Shown: positions 48,870-57,704 of the stretch, one piece after another
Layout: each line of letters starts with the position of its first letter
How positions within the stretch are numbered: the first letter of the stretch is position 1
Origin: Mesorhizobium sp. ZC-5
Lineage (GTDB): Bacteria > Pseudomonadota > Alphaproteobacteria > Rhizobiales > Rhizobiaceae
Reading direction: 5' to 3'
NCBI RefSeq assembly: GCF_025753855.1
Contig: NZ_JAOWPT010000002.1
Location: forward strand, 310,001 to 374,000
Length of the DNA: 64,000 bases
Position numbers and translations under genes: made by a program
The notes under the pieces: generated by a model
Told to the model about the DNA's origin: nothing
Databases searched by the model: none
Seen by the model: the letters and a program-made list of their open reading frames with translations, nothing else

Positions 48870-50090
48870 CTAGATCTCCATGCCCAGCATGCCGGCGACG
48901 GTGTGCACGTCCTTGTCGCCGCGGCCGGAGAGGTTGACGATCATCACCTTGTCCTTGCCCATGGTCGGCGCCAGCTTGACGGCGTGGGCGATGGCATGTG
49001 CCGATTCCAGCGCCGGCATGATCCCTTCGACCCTGGTGGTGAGCTGGAATGCTTCCAGCGCCTCGTCGTCGAGGATCGGCACATAGCTCACGCGGCCGCT
49101 GTCGCGCAGCCAGGAATGCTCCGGTCCAACGCCCGGATAGTCGAGGCCTGCCGAGATCGAGTGGCCGTCGAGGATCTGCCCGTCCTTGTTCTGCAAGAGG
49201 TAGGTGCGGTTGCCGTGCAGCACGCCGGGGCTGCCGGCGCTCATCGAGGCGCAATGTTCGACGCCGTCGAGCCCGCGCCCGCCGGCTTCGACGCCGTAGA
49301 TGGCAACGCTGCGGTCGTCGAGGAATGGATGGAAAATGCCGATGGCATTGGAGCCGCCACCGACCGCGGCAATGATCGCATCCGGCAGGCGGCCTTCCTG
49401 TTCGAGGATCTGTGCGCGCGCCTCGTTGCCGATCACCGACTGGAATTCGCGCACCAGTTCCGGGTAGGGGTGCGGGCCGGCGGCGGTGCCGATCAGGTAA
49501 TAGGTGTCGTGCACATTGGTCACCCAGTCGCGCAGCGCCTCGTTCATGGCGTCCTTCAAGGTGCCATGGCCGGCACTGACCGGCTTCACTTCGGCGCCGA
49601 GCAGCTTCATGCGGAAGACGTTCGGCTTCTGCCGCTCGACATCGGTTGCGCCCATGTAGACGACGCAAGGAAAGCCGAACCGCGCCGAAACGGTGGCCGA
49701 GGCGACACCATGTTGGCCAGCACCGGTCTCGGCGATGATGCGGGTCTTGCCCATGCGCCGGGCGAGAAGAATCTGGCCGAGGCAGTTGTTGATCTTGTGC
49801 GAGCCTGTGTGGTTCAAATCCTCGCGCTTGAAATAGATTTTCGCGCCGCCGAGATGTTTGGTCAGGCCTTCGGCGAAATAGAGCTTCGACGGCCGTCCCG
49901 CATAATGTGTCGACAAATCCTGCAATTCGGCCTTGAACGCCGGATCGTTCCTGGCCTCGTGCCAGTGCCTTTCGAGCTCCAGGATCAGCGGCATCAGCGT
50001 TTCGGCGACGAAACGGCCGCCGAAGATGCCGAACATGCCCTGCTCGTCGGGTCCGGTACGGAAGGAATTGGGCTCGGCTGGCTTGTTCAT
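48870..50090 (-). CDS. trpB: Tryptophan synthase beta chain
   Basis: PLP enzyme joining indole and serine. PLP lysine in [15 protein letters not shown], phosphate-binding glycine loop [14 protein letters not shown], and [15 protein letters not shown]. 406 residues. Follows trpF after 108 bases (50091-50198) that show no gene. trpF-trpB-trpA-accD-folC is a conserved rhizobial order. Confidence 0.98.
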   Translation of the reverse strand: MNKPAEPNSFRTGPDEQGMFGIFGGRFVAETLMPLILELERHWHEARNDPAFKAELQDLSTHYAGRPSKLYFAEGLTKHLGGAKIYFKREDLNHTGSHKINNCLGQILLARRMGKTRIIAETGAGQHGVASATVSARFGFPCVVYMGATDVERQKPNVFRMKLLGAEVKPVSAGHGTLKDAMNEALRDWVTNVHDTYYLIGTAAGPHPYPELVREFQSVIGNEARAQILEQEGRLPDAIIAAVGGGSNAIGIFHPFLDDRSVAIYGVEAGGRGLDGVEHCASMSAGSPGVLHGNRTYLLQNKDGQILDGHSISAGLDYPGVGPEHSWLRDSGRVSYVPILDDEALEAFQLTTRVEGIMPALESAHAIAHAVKLAPTMGKDKVMIVNLSGRGDKDVHTVAGMLGMEI

Positions 50091-50198
50091 CTAGGGCGTC
50101 CTACTGGCTCGGGGATACGATACCGCCATCGTCCCTCGTGCGCGAATGCCACCGCTTATCTCTTTACGGGGCAGAAAGTAAACTGCTGCGGCGCGTTG

Positions 50199-50858
50199 CT
50201 AGGCTGCCCGGCTCGTTTCCGCCGCCCGGACAGCGCTGAAAAACCCTTCGATCATCGCTACGTCCTTGACGCCTGGCGCGCTTTCGACGCCTGACGAGAT
50301 GTCGATGCCGGGCGGATTGGTGAGGCGCAGCGCCTCGCCGATATTGGCGGCGTTGAGGCCGCCCGACAGCAGATAATCCACGTTGCGGTCGAGTCCGGCG
50401 AGCGCATGCCAGTCGAACGGGATGCCGTTGCCGCCCGGCAGTTCGGAGCCGGCCGGCGGCTTGGCATCGAACATGAAACGGTCGGCGACACCGCGAAATA
50501 CTCCGACGGCGTCGAGATCGGCGGCCTCGCGCACCGAAAACACCTTCATCACGGGCAGACCGTAGCGGTTTTTCACCGCGGCCACCCGTTCCGGGGTCTC
50601 GCTGCCGTGCAGCTGCAGCATGTCCGGCTGCATGGCGGCGACGATCGCATCGAGGACGTCATCACCTGCATCGACTGTGACGGCGACGGCCTTCGCCTTG
50701 CCGATTGCCGCCTTGCGCAATTCTCCCGCCACCTCGGCGGTCACGTAGCGCGGGCTTTTGGGGAAAAAGATGAAGCCGATATGCGACGCACCGCCGGCAA
50801 GCGCGGCGGCAACCGCTTCCGGAGTCTTCAGGCCGCAGATCTTGACGTCTAGGGGCAT
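50199..50858 (-). CDS. trpF: Phosphoribosylanthranilate isomerase
   Basis: Third step of tryptophan synthesis. Catalytic Cys in VKICGLKTPEAVAAAL, barrel strand HIGFIFFPKSPRYVT, LQLHGSETPE and C-terminal GIDISSGVESAPGVKD with the second acid. 219 residues. First intact trp gene of the leftward cluster. Immediately upstream is the remnant gene at 50900-51207. Confidence 0.96.
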   Translation of the reverse strand: MPLDVKICGLKTPEAVAAALAGGASHIGFIFFPKSPRYVTAEVAGELRKAAIGKAKAVAVTVDAGDDVLDAIVAAMQPDMLQLHGSETPERVAAVKNRYGLPVMKVFSVREAADLDAVGVFRGVADRFMFDAKPPAGSELPGGNGIPFDWHALAGLDRNVDYLLSGGLNAANIGEALRLTNPPGIDISSGVESAPGVKDVAMIEGFFSAVRAAETSRAA

Positions 50859-50899
50859 GGCGGGGAAGTGGCATGAAACGAGAGAAGAGTCGAGGAAAT

Positions 50900-51207
50900 C
50901 TAACTAAGCGCTGGAGGCTCCACGACCCGCGCTTCTCCAATAATTCCACCATCCCAGAGAAAGAAGGTTGGTTTCGTTGAAAGGGCCTCGACCGCCTCCT
51001 GCCCGGACAGGAAAACGAAACCAACAGTTCTCGTCTCGCCAAGCGCCATTGGCCGGCCCTCAAGAAGCAGGCGGGCATCCCACCCATTTTCACGCCTGTC
51101 CTACTAGAAAAGCAGGGGCAACTGTAACCAGGCGATAGCGGCAGAGACCGCGCGCTTTCCCCCGCCGGCAGGAGAGTCACTTCGGCAACGAGATCCGGCT
51201 TCAGCAT
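50900..51207 (-). pseudogene. Small EF-Tu-C-terminal-like protein gene broken by a single-base frameshift
   Basis: Read on the minus strand from ATG 51207, MLKPDLVAEVTLLPAG ... GYSCPCFSS is in one frame; after a one-base loss at about 51099-51106 the next frame continues DRRENGWDARLLLEGRPM, then GETRTVGFVFLSGQEAVEAL and FFLWDGGIIGEARVVEPP to TAG 50900-50902. The 308-base length is one short of 103 codons, and the second frame has a TAG just upstream of the junction, locating the break. The second half resembles the beta-barrel end of EF-Tu (GGRTVGAGVV-like). Function unknown. A sequencing error would restore a normal gene of about 102 residues. It lies between trpF and the YgjP-like gene. Confidence 0.72.
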
Positions 51208-51223
51208 CGGTTCCGTGCCGCGT

Positions 51224-51982
51224 TCACTCAAATCCAATCGCCTGCAGGGCGCCGCCGTTGCGCTTCAGCCAGTCCTTGCAGCGCTCGGTGTCCGGGCACA
51301 ATTCCTTGCACAGCTTCCAGAATTTCGGACCGTGGTTCATCTCCTTGAGATGCGCGACCTCGTGCGCGACCAGGTAATTGATGACCGGCGCAGGCGCCAT
51401 CATGATGCGCCAGGAAAACGACAGCGTACCGTCCGATGTGCATGAACCCCAGCGGCTCGTCGTATCGCGGAAGCGGATAGCCCTGGCGCGCTTGCCGATG
51501 GTCCCCGTGTGCTTCGCGACCAGAGACTCGATGTCGCGTTTTGCCTCGCGTTTCAGGAAATCGGCGATGCGCCGGCTCAGGTGCCGGCGGTCGCCGTGGA
51601 CGATCAAGGCGGGTTTTCCGTCGATGGCGCCCAGTTCCACGGTTCCGCGCGACGCGGGCTCGTGGACGATCAGGTGCGGAACGCCGCGCACCGGGATTTT
51701 TATGCCGGGCCTGACCTGAGGACGGTCGGGAACCTTGGCGAGGCGCTGCTCCAGCCAGCCCTGATGACGATGCAGGAAACGGTCGACCTCGCCGTGCGCG
51801 ATGCCGGGAGGGACGGTGATGCGAAGCCCGCGACCGCCGGCGTCGATGCGCAGGGTCAGGCGGCGAGCGCGGTCGTTCTCGACGATCCGGAGCGGCAACA
51901 AGCGGCCGGCAACGTCGTGCGTCCGCTCCTGGGGCGCGGGGCGGAACTCAGGTTCCTTGCGTTTAAAAAAACCGAAAGCCAT
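51224..51982 (-). CDS. YgjP-like zinc metalloprotease (DUF45, M48-related)
   Basis: 252-residue protein of the YgjP/DUF45 family. The zinc-binding motif is VAHEVAHLKEMNHGPKFW (HExxH plus a distal His), preceded by RFRDTTSRWGSCTSDGTLSFSW, the family signature. The N-terminal half is basic and lacks a signal peptide, so it is probably cytosolic. Substrate unknown. It stops 16 bases before the start of the broken small gene and may be in the same leftward unit as trpF. Confidence 0.92.
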   Translation of the reverse strand: MAFGFFKRKEPEFRPAPQERTHDVAGRLLPLRIVENDRARRLTLRIDAGGRGLRITVPPGIAHGEVDRFLHRHQGWLEQRLAKVPDRPQVRPGIKIPVRGVPHLIVHEPASRGTVELGAIDGKPALIVHGDRRHLSRRIADFLKREAKRDIESLVAKHTGTIGKRARAIRFRDTTSRWGSCTSDGTLSFSWRIMMAPAPVINYLVAHEVAHLKEMNHGPKFWKLCKELCPDTERCKDWLKRNGGALQAIGFE

Positions 51983-52081
51983 TGCCGGAAAGTCGCCGAT
52001 TCGGGAGAAAAAATCGCGAAAAATCGCGACGGATTTGCGAAAAAGTCCGCCTTGATGTGCCTATTTTTCAAAAGTCCGGAA

Positions 52082-52114
52082 AGAAAAAACGGCGCCGCGG
52101 GAAGCGGCGCCGTT
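52082..52114 (-). terminator. Intrinsic terminator of the DUF2852 gene
   Basis: On the minus strand AACGGCGCCGC pairs with GCGGCGCCGTT (52088-52098 with 52104-52114), loop of 5, followed by TTTTTTCTTTCC. Eleven perfect pairs and a U-run, 26 bases after the DUF2852 stop. The rest of 51983-52139 is AT-rich with a short repeat of AAAATCGCG and no gene. Confidence 0.92.
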
Positions 52115-52139
52115 CTAAAGATACAGGCTGCCGGTAGGA

Positions 52140-52604
52140 TCAGGCTTCGTCGAGCAGATTAGTGCCCTTGCCCTTGCCTTTTGCCGTCGTGGTCGGCGCC
52201 GTGGACTTGTTGCGGTTGGCCATGAAGCGGTCGAACTCGTCCTGGTCTTTGGCGCGGCGCAGTTCTCGGGCGTAGTTGTCGAACTCCTCGAGCATTTCGT
52301 CGAGTTTCTTGCGCTCTTCGGCAAGGCGCTCGAGTTCCTTCTCGCGCCAGTCGTCGAAAGCGACATTGCCGGTGCGGGCCGAGCCGTGGCCCCAGCGATG
52401 CGCCTTGTCGGCGCCGCGGCGGCAGCCGGCGAAGATGCCGTCGGTCGCGCGGTTTGCGTCGCGCTTGAAGCCTTCAAGCCGGTCGCCCCAGATGATGTAG
52501 GCGAGCATGGCGAGGCCAAGCGGCCAGAACACCATGAAGCCGATCACCATCAACGCGATGGTTGCCGGCGTCCACGCCGGGCGGATCAAAGCAGTCGTGT
52601 TCAT
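52140..52604 (-). CDS. DUF2852 membrane protein
   Basis: 154-residue protein typical of rhizobia. One N-terminal hydrophobic segment (ATIALMVIGFMVFWPLGLAMLAYIIWG, residues about 14-40) followed by a long charged helical stretch (EKELERLAEERKKLDEMLEE), probably coiled-coil. The C-terminal tail is Thr/Lys-rich. Function unknown. Carries its own strong terminator and is separated from benE by 116 bases. Confidence 0.88.
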   Translation of the reverse strand: MNTTALIRPAWTPATIALMVIGFMVFWPLGLAMLAYIIWGDRLEGFKRDANRATDGIFAGCRRGADKAHRWGHGSARTGNVAFDDWREKELERLAEERKKLDEMLEEFDNYARELRRAKDQDEFDRFMANRNKSTAPTTTAKGKGKGTNLLDEA

Positions 52605-52720
52605 TTTCTCCCGTTCCTTCGGTTGGAGGCGGTCAATCCGGACCGCTCAAATCGAAATGGTATTGAGAAAATGGCGATTCAAGATCGTTTTCTACGAAAC
52701 TGGAGAAGCTGTTGAATGAA

Positions 52721-53863
52721 TTATCTTTTTTTGATGAAATCGAGAGCAAGAACGGTCAATCCCGCCAAAAGCCCCCAAAAGGCCGAGCCGACGCCGACCA
52801 AGGTCAGCCCGGACGCGGTGACCGCGAATGTCGTGGTCGCGGCCATGCGTTCGCGCTCGTCCTTGAGTGCGATCGCCAGCGCGTTGGCGAGCGCACCCAT
52901 CAGTGCCAGCCCGGCGACGAGCACGATCAGGCTCTGCGGCAGCACCGCGAACAGTGCCACCAGCGAGGCGCCGAAGATTGCAAAGACGAGGTAAGCGAGC
53001 GCGTAGAATGGTCCGGTCTTCCAACGCTCGGCCGGGTCGGGATGCACGTCCGGACCCGTGCAGATCGCCGCCGAAATGGCCGCGAGGTTGGTGGTGGAGG
53101 CGGCAAAAGGCGCGCTGAGCAGCGAAAACAGGCCGGTGACGCCGATGAGCAGGCCGGGTGAGGGCTGATAGCCGGCGGCGCGCAATACCGCCAGCCCGGA
53201 GAGGTTCTGCGAGGCCATGGTGACCAGATAGAGCGGCAGCGCCAGGCCGATCGTGGCCGCGGTGGTGAATTCCGGCCAGACCAGCGTCAGCGTCGACAAT
53301 TCCGGCGCCGGCAAGCCGCCGACACGGCCGGTCAGGAATGCGGCGAGTCCGCCGCCGATCAGCACGGCGAGTACCGACAGCGCCGGATCCCATAGCCGGA
53401 TGAGGAAGAAGGCGGCGATCAGCGGCAGCACCAGCCACGGATCGACCGGAATGGTCTTCACCGCGTTCAGCGCGAAGGTGACGACGATGCCGGCCAGCAT
53501 GCCGGACGCCACGGAGGCGGGGATCCTCGAGATGAGTTGGGTCAGCGGCTTGAACAGGCCGGTGACGATGAGCAGCACGGCCGTGACGACGAAGGCTCCG
53601 ACGGCTTCGCCGACGGAAAAGCCGCTGGAGGCGGCAATCAGCGCCGCGCCCGGCGTCGACCAGGCACTGATGACCGGCATCCTGGTCTGCCATGACAGCC
53701 AGGCTGTCTCGAATGCCATGGCAAGGCAGATCGCCGTGACCCAGCTCGCCGTTTGCGCCTGCGTCGCGTCGACGGCATCGGCCGCCGCGATGATCAGCGC
53801 CAGCGTGCCGCCGAAGCCGACGATCGCCGCGACGAAAGCCGAAACCGGGATCGACATGCGCAT
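52721..53863 (-). CDS. benE: Benzoate/H+ symporter BenE family transporter
   Basis: 380-residue polytopic membrane protein of the BenE family, with about 11-12 hydrophobic helices (for example FVAAIVGFGGTLALIIAAADAV, GVTGLFSLLSAPFAASTTNLAAISAA, LIVLVAGLALMGALANALAIAL). No benzoate catabolic genes are nearby, so the substrate may differ. Stops 4 bases before the alpha/beta hydrolase ATG on the same strand is not the case: the hydrolase stop (53868) precedes the benE start by 4 bases, so the two form an operon with the hydrolase first. Confidence 0.9.
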   Translation of the reverse strand: MRMSIPVSAFVAAIVGFGGTLALIIAAADAVDATQAQTASWVTAICLAMAFETAWLSWQTRMPVISAWSTPGAALIAASSGFSVGEAVGAFVVTAVLLIVTGLFKPLTQLISRIPASVASGMLAGIVVTFALNAVKTIPVDPWLVLPLIAAFFLIRLWDPALSVLAVLIGGGLAAFLTGRVGGLPAPELSTLTLVWPEFTTAATIGLALPLYLVTMASQNLSGLAVLRAAGYQPSPGLLIGVTGLFSLLSAPFAASTTNLAAISAAICTGPDVHPDPAERWKTGPFYALAYLVFAIFGASLVALFAVLPQSLIVLVAGLALMGALANALAIALKDERERMAATTTFAVTASGLTLVGVGSAFWGLLAGLTVLALDFIKKR

Positions 53864-53867
53864 GGTG

Positions 53868-54644
53868 TCAGTCCGCCTGCTTAGTGAGTTCTTCGACGGC
53901 GCGCAGGATCATCGCGATGTCCTGCGGACGCGACAGCCGGTGATCGCCGTCGGGCACCAGCGCCAGCGTGACGTCGTCGGCCGGAAGATGGCTGACCAGC
54001 TTGAGTGCATGCGTATGCGGCACGTCGGGATCCTTGATGCCCTGGATGATGTGGATCGGGCAGTGCGTGTCGACCGGACCATTCATCACCCGGTTGGCCT
54101 CGCCGTCCTCGATCAACGCGCGGGTATAGATGTTCGGATAGTCCGGCGAATATTCGGAGAATTCCTCGAAATAGCCCTTCTCGTCCAGGTCGCGGCGGTG
54201 CTGGGCGGTCAGGTTCGGCACGATCAGCTCGCTGGTGAAATCGGGGGCCGGTGCCAGAAGCAGCAGCCCGGCAATGTTGCCACCCTTGCCGGTTTCGCGA
54301 AGCGCCTGGATCATGCGCAGTGCCACCCAGGCACCCATCGACGAGCCGACCAGAATCTGGGGGCCGTGCGCGAATGCGCGGAAGACCGCGAGGCTTTGTT
54401 CGACCCAGAGCGAAATCGTGCCGTCGCGAAAGATGCCGCCGGATTCGCCGTGGCCCGAATAATCATGCCGAAGAAATGCCTGGCCGGATTTTTGGGCCCA
54501 TGTATCGAGCGCTTCAGCCTTGGTACCGCGCATGTCGGAACGGTAGCCGCCGAGCCACATGACGCCGGGCTCGCGCCCTTCGCGGTGGCGGACCGCGATC
54601 GGAACGCCGGCGACATCGAGAATTTGCGGTTGGGTTTCGGTCAT
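53868..54644 (-). CDS. Alpha/beta-fold hydrolase
   Basis: 258-residue serine hydrolase. Oxyanion and nucleophile region LRHDYSGHGESGG and VGSSMGAWVALRM (Ser in GSSMG), acid probably in IQGIKDPDVPH and His in VPDGDHRLSRPQD: a complete triad. Resembles the ABHD10-like group. ATG 54644 with AAGGGA six bases upstream gives MTETQPQILDV; the frame stays open to 54737. Divergent from infC; transcribed before benE. Substrate unknown. Confidence 0.9.
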   Translation of the reverse strand: MTETQPQILDVAGVPIAVRHREGREPGVMWLGGYRSDMRGTKAEALDTWAQKSGQAFLRHDYSGHGESGGIFRDGTISLWVEQSLAVFRAFAHGPQILVGSSMGAWVALRMIQALRETGKGGNIAGLLLLAPAPDFTSELIVPNLTAQHRRDLDEKGYFEEFSEYSPDYPNIYTRALIEDGEANRVMNGPVDTHCPIHIIQGIKDPDVPHTHALKLVSHLPADDVTLALVPDGDHRLSRPQDIAMILRAVEELTKQAD

Positions 54645-54843
54645 CGTGATTCCCTTAGCGTTTAGGGCGCCCTTCTGCCATGAGCCAGCCCGAGCGGGAA
54701 GCCGCGCCACCCTCCAGCGAAGAATGCGGCCGATCAAGGTTTGATCGTGATTCTTTCGATTGGCTGTGGTATTGACAGCGCCGTTGTGTGCACGACATAG
54801 CGCGTACCGATTTTTTCAAGCAGAACCCCGAACTGAAATAGCC

Positions 54844-54848
54844 AGGAG
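54844..54848 (+). promoter_or_regulatory. Shine-Dalgarno site that fixes the AUU start of infC
   Basis: AGGAG at 54844-54848 is 9 bases before ATT 54858. No ATG, GTG or TTG sits at that distance, while the protein homology begins exactly at the ATT. Confidence 0.75.
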
Positions 54849-54857
54849 AACACGACC

Positions 54858-55394
54858 ATTCGCAGACCATTCAAAGCCGCGGCGCCCACCAAGGACGGGC
54901 CGCGCTCGAACACCGATATCCGAGTCCCCCGCGTCCAGCTGATCGGCGTGGACGGCGAAAACCGCGGTGAGGTTTCCATCAACGACGCATTGCTGCTCGC
55001 CGAAGAGGCCGGGCTCGATCTCGTCGAGATTTCCCCGAATGCAAATCCCCCGGTCGCCAAAATCCTCGATCTCGGCAAGCTGAAATACGCCAACCAGAAG
55101 AAGGCCGCCGAGGCGCGCAAGAACCAGAAGGTCATCGAGATCAAGGAGATCAAGATGCGCCCGAACATCGACACTCATGACTATGAGACGAAGATGAAGG
55201 CCGTGCGACGCTTTTTTGAAGAAGGCGACAAGGTCAAGCTGACGCTGCGTTTCCGCGGCCGCGAAATGGCCCATATGGAGCTCGGCATGCAGCTTCTGAA
55301 CAAGGTGCGCGAGGAAGTCGCGCCGATCGCCAAGGTCGAAGCCGAGCCTAAGCTCGAAGGCCGCCAGATGATGATGGTGCTGGCGCCGCGCTGA
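54858..55394 (+). CDS. infC: Translation initiation factor IF-3 (AUU start)
   Basis: Binds the 30S subunit and checks start-codon choice. From ATT 54858 the product reads [20 protein letters not shown], then [19 protein letters not shown], the IF-3 N-domain that an internal GTG at 54948 would truncate. The C-domain includes [22 protein letters not shown]. 178 residues, normal length. A rare AUU codon lets IF-3 repress its own synthesis in E. coli; the same logic probably applies here. Followed by a terminator, and separated from rpmI-rplT by about 5 kb. Confidence 0.93.
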   Translation: MRRPFKAAAPTKDGPRSNTDIRVPRVQLIGVDGENRGEVSINDALLLAEEAGLDLVEISPNANPPVAKILDLGKLKYANQKKAAEARKNQKVIEIKEIKMRPNIDTHDYETKMKAVRRFFEEGDKVKLTLRFRGREMAHMELGMQLLNKVREEVAPIAKVEAEPKLEGRQMMMVLAPR

Positions 55395-55409
55395 GGCGAA
55401 CGCCAGCCG

Positions 55410-55436
55410 AAAAAGGCCGCCGAAGCGGCCTTTTTT
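55410..55436 (+). terminator. Intrinsic terminator of infC
   Basis: AAAAAGGCCGC (55410-55420) with GCGGCC (55425-55430), loop CGAA, then TTTTTT. Fifteen bases after the infC stop. Confidence 0.92.
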
Positions 55437-55509
55437 CGCCATCAATTTTCCGCAAGTGACATCGACAACGGGTCTCGATCGCCAGATCCCCGGCGAGAGG
55501 ATGATCCCG

Positions 55510-56151
55510 ATGGCCGCCGCGGCACGTTCCCCGAGTGAAAAGTCATTCGACGAGATGGGCCGCTACCAGCGGCGGCGGCGCATCCTGCTGGCGCTGCTGA
55601 TCGGCGCCTTCTGCGCTTTGCTGGTCTTCGGCGGCTCTCCGCACGACGAACTCATGCATGAGCGCATCGAGGCGCACGGCATCGCGCTCATCCTGATCGG
55701 TATCGGTGGAAGGCTCTGGTCGATCCTTTATATCGGCGGTCGCAAATCGGCCGAGGTGGTTGACACCGGTCCTTATTCGGTGATGCGCAACCCGCTGTAC
55801 TTCTTCTCCACCATAGCGGCGTTGGGTATAGGCGCCCAGACCGGCAGCATGATCGTCGCGGTGGCGTCGGCGGTCTTGTGCGCGGCCGCATTCCATATCG
55901 TCACGCTGCGCGAGGAGCGGCATTTGATGACGGTGCTCGGGGCGCCCTACAAGGACTACATCGCACGAGTGCCGCGGTTTTTTCCCAATCCCCTGCTTTT
56001 CCGCGATGAGCCCGAGGTGACCTTCACCCCGCGCATCTTCAACCATACGCTGCGCGATGGTCTCGCTTTTCTGATCTCCATACCGTTCTTTGAATTCATC
56101 GAGACCGGACAGGAAAGCGGTGTAATTCCGGTCCTCTTCTGGCTGTATTGA
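55510..56151 (+). CDS. Isoprenylcysteine methyltransferase/PEMT-like membrane protein
   Basis: 213-residue integral membrane protein. Helices include ILLALLIGAFCALLVFGG, IALILIGIGGRLWSILYIGG and GSMIVAVASAVLCAAAFHIV. The methyltransferase-like signature is DTGPYSVMRNPLYFFS followed by LREERHLMTVLGAPYKDYIARVPRF, with the E and RxPRF elements typical of the ICMT/PEMT group. Methyl acceptor unknown. ATG 55510 has GAGAGG nine bases upstream; ATG 55501 is an alternative. Convergent with the MocR gene. Confidence 0.85.
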   Translation: MAAAARSPSEKSFDEMGRYQRRRRILLALLIGAFCALLVFGGSPHDELMHERIEAHGIALILIGIGGRLWSILYIGGRKSAEVVDTGPYSVMRNPLYFFSTIAALGIGAQTGSMIVAVASAVLCAAAFHIVTLREERHLMTVLGAPYKDYIARVPRFFPNPLLFRDEPEVTFTPRIFNHTLRDGLAFLISIPFFEFIETGQESGVIPVLFWLY

Positions 56152-56189
56152 GGCTGCCGCACGATTGCGGGTTTATCGAGCGGACGCGG

Positions 56190-57611
56190 TCACCTGCTGG
56201 TCCTGCTGGCAGGCTTGAGGGCATCCCGAAGAACCTCGAACGTGCGGTCGCTGCTTGTCTGGGAAACGTTGAACCGCATGTAGCTCGTCGCGGATTGCGA
56301 CGGGCTGAATGCGTTCCCCGGCGCCAGCACCACGTTCCTGGCGAGCGCCGTGCGGGCGACGTCCGCGGCATCGATGTCATCTGGCAGCCGGCACCATAAA
56401 AACATGCCGGCCTGCGGCTCGAGCCAGGGCACGATTCCGATCGCCTTCAACTTTACCGCGACATCGAAAATGGCGCGCGACAGGCGGCTGCGGAGATGGT
56501 CCATGTGCTTGCGGTAGCCGCCGTCGCTCAGGACGGCAAACACCAACTCCGCGGCGAGCCGTCCGCCTCCGAACGAGGTGGCGATCTTGAGATCGGTCAG
56601 GCTTTCGATCCATTCCAGCCGCGCCGCCACGAATCCGCAACGCGCAGAGGCCGAGAGCGTCTTTGAAAAGCTGCCGATATGGATGACGCGCTCCAACCCA
56701 TCGAACGCAGCGAGGCGCGGCGCAGGCGTGTGCTCGAAATCCGCAAAAATGTCGTCCTCGACAATCGTCAGTGCGAATTGTTCGGCGAGCTTGAGCACCT
56801 TGTGAGCCACCGAGGGGGACAAGGTCGCGCCTGTCGGATTGTGGATCGCGGAGTTGGTGATGTAGAGGCGTGGCCGATGTTCGGCGAGTACGGCGCCGAA
56901 CTGCTCGATGTCCGGGCCGGATGGCGTATAAGGCACGGAGACGATGCTGGCGCGGTGGGCGCGGAGCAGCGCCTGGAAGTTGAAGTAGCACGGATCGTCG
57001 ACGAGTACCGTGTCTCCGGGTTCGAGAAGCAGCCTGCACAGCAGATCCAGCGCCTGGGTTCCGGACTCCGTGAGGATGATCTGGTCTGGCGGGCAGTCGA
57101 TGCCGCGCTCGGACATTCGGCGGGCGATTAACTGGCGCAAGGGCGGCAGGCCGAGCGGCGAGCCGTAGTCGGCCAAGGCGGGACCGTTGGCGCGGGAAAG
57201 CGAACGAAGCGCCTTCCTGATGCCATCCTCGGGCAGCCATGACGGCGGCAGCCATCCGCAGCCCGGTTTCATCTCGGTGTCGGGCGTTTCCAGCGATTGC
57301 CGCGAAATCCAGAACGGATCGACGGCCCGATCGACCTTGGGGCCGACCTGCGAGAGGGACAGCGGCGCCGTCTGGCTGGCGACATAGAAGCCGGAGCCCG
57401 GCCGGGAGTAAATCGCGCCCTCGGCGACAAGACGCTCATAGGCTTCCACAACCGTCGAGGCCGATACCTTCAGCGCCAAGGCCAGTCCCCGGATCGACGG
57501 CAGCTTGGCACCGGTGGTCAGAACGCGTCCGGCAATCCGCTGGCGGATTGCCGCCATGACCATCTCGACCCGCGTGCCTTCTCCCGCTTGCTCGCTCATC
57601 TGTACTGCCAT
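56190..57611 (-). CDS. MocR-type regulator (GntR HTH fused to PLP aminotransferase-like domain)
   Basis: 473 residues. Winged helix at about 10-80 (MAAIRQRIAGRVLTTGAKLPSIR, then VSASTVVEAYERLVAEGAIYSRPGSGFYV), then a fold-type I aminotransferase-like domain (LTESGTQALDLLCRLLLEPGD, ITNSAIHNPTGATLS, VEDDIFADFEH and the PLP lysine in HIGSFSKTLSASARCGF). Such proteins sense PLP or amines. The same frame stays open far upstream to 58628, but that part is the antisense of the EamA gene. ATG 57611 or 57599 starts the protein. Divergent from an EamA transporter, its likely target. Confidence 0.92.
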   Translation of the reverse strand: MAVQMSEQAGEGTRVEMVMAAIRQRIAGRVLTTGAKLPSIRGLALALKVSASTVVEAYERLVAEGAIYSRPGSGFYVASQTAPLSLSQVGPKVDRAVDPFWISRQSLETPDTEMKPGCGWLPPSWLPEDGIRKALRSLSRANGPALADYGSPLGLPPLRQLIARRMSERGIDCPPDQIILTESGTQALDLLCRLLLEPGDTVLVDDPCYFNFQALLRAHRASIVSVPYTPSGPDIEQFGAVLAEHRPRLYITNSAIHNPTGATLSPSVAHKVLKLAEQFALTIVEDDIFADFEHTPAPRLAAFDGLERVIHIGSFSKTLSASARCGFVAARLEWIESLTDLKIATSFGGGRLAAELVFAVLSDGGYRKHMDHLRSRLSRAIFDVAVKLKAIGIVPWLEPQAGMFLWCRLPDDIDAADVARTALARNVVLAPGNAFSPSQSATSYMRFNVSQTSSDRTFEVLRDALKPASRTSR

Positions 57612-57621
57612 TCGTATCACA

Positions 57622-57649
57622 ACAGTTTGGCTCAACTGTACCGAACTGT
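57622..57649. promoter_or_regulatory. Candidate operator between the MocR and EamA genes
   Basis: ACAGTT (57622-57627) is followed by AACTGT at 57634-57639 and again at 57644-57649: one inverted and one direct copy with a 10-base period in the 93-base divergent spacer. MocR/GntR regulators commonly bind such repeats beside their own gene. Confidence 0.5.
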
Positions 57650-57704
57650 CACTGGCTCCGCCAGCCTCGGAAGCCGATTGGATGCGCAGTCGAAGGAGCC
57701 TGGC

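Noticed and set aside
48804-50294. 496-codon plus-strand open frame
   Set aside because: Antisense to trpB, whose PLP motifs are complete.
50662-51237. 191-codon minus-strand frame over the trpF start
   Set aside because: Only its first part (51207 to about 51100) is coding; the rest is the wrong frame after the break. I describe the gene as a frameshifted remnant.
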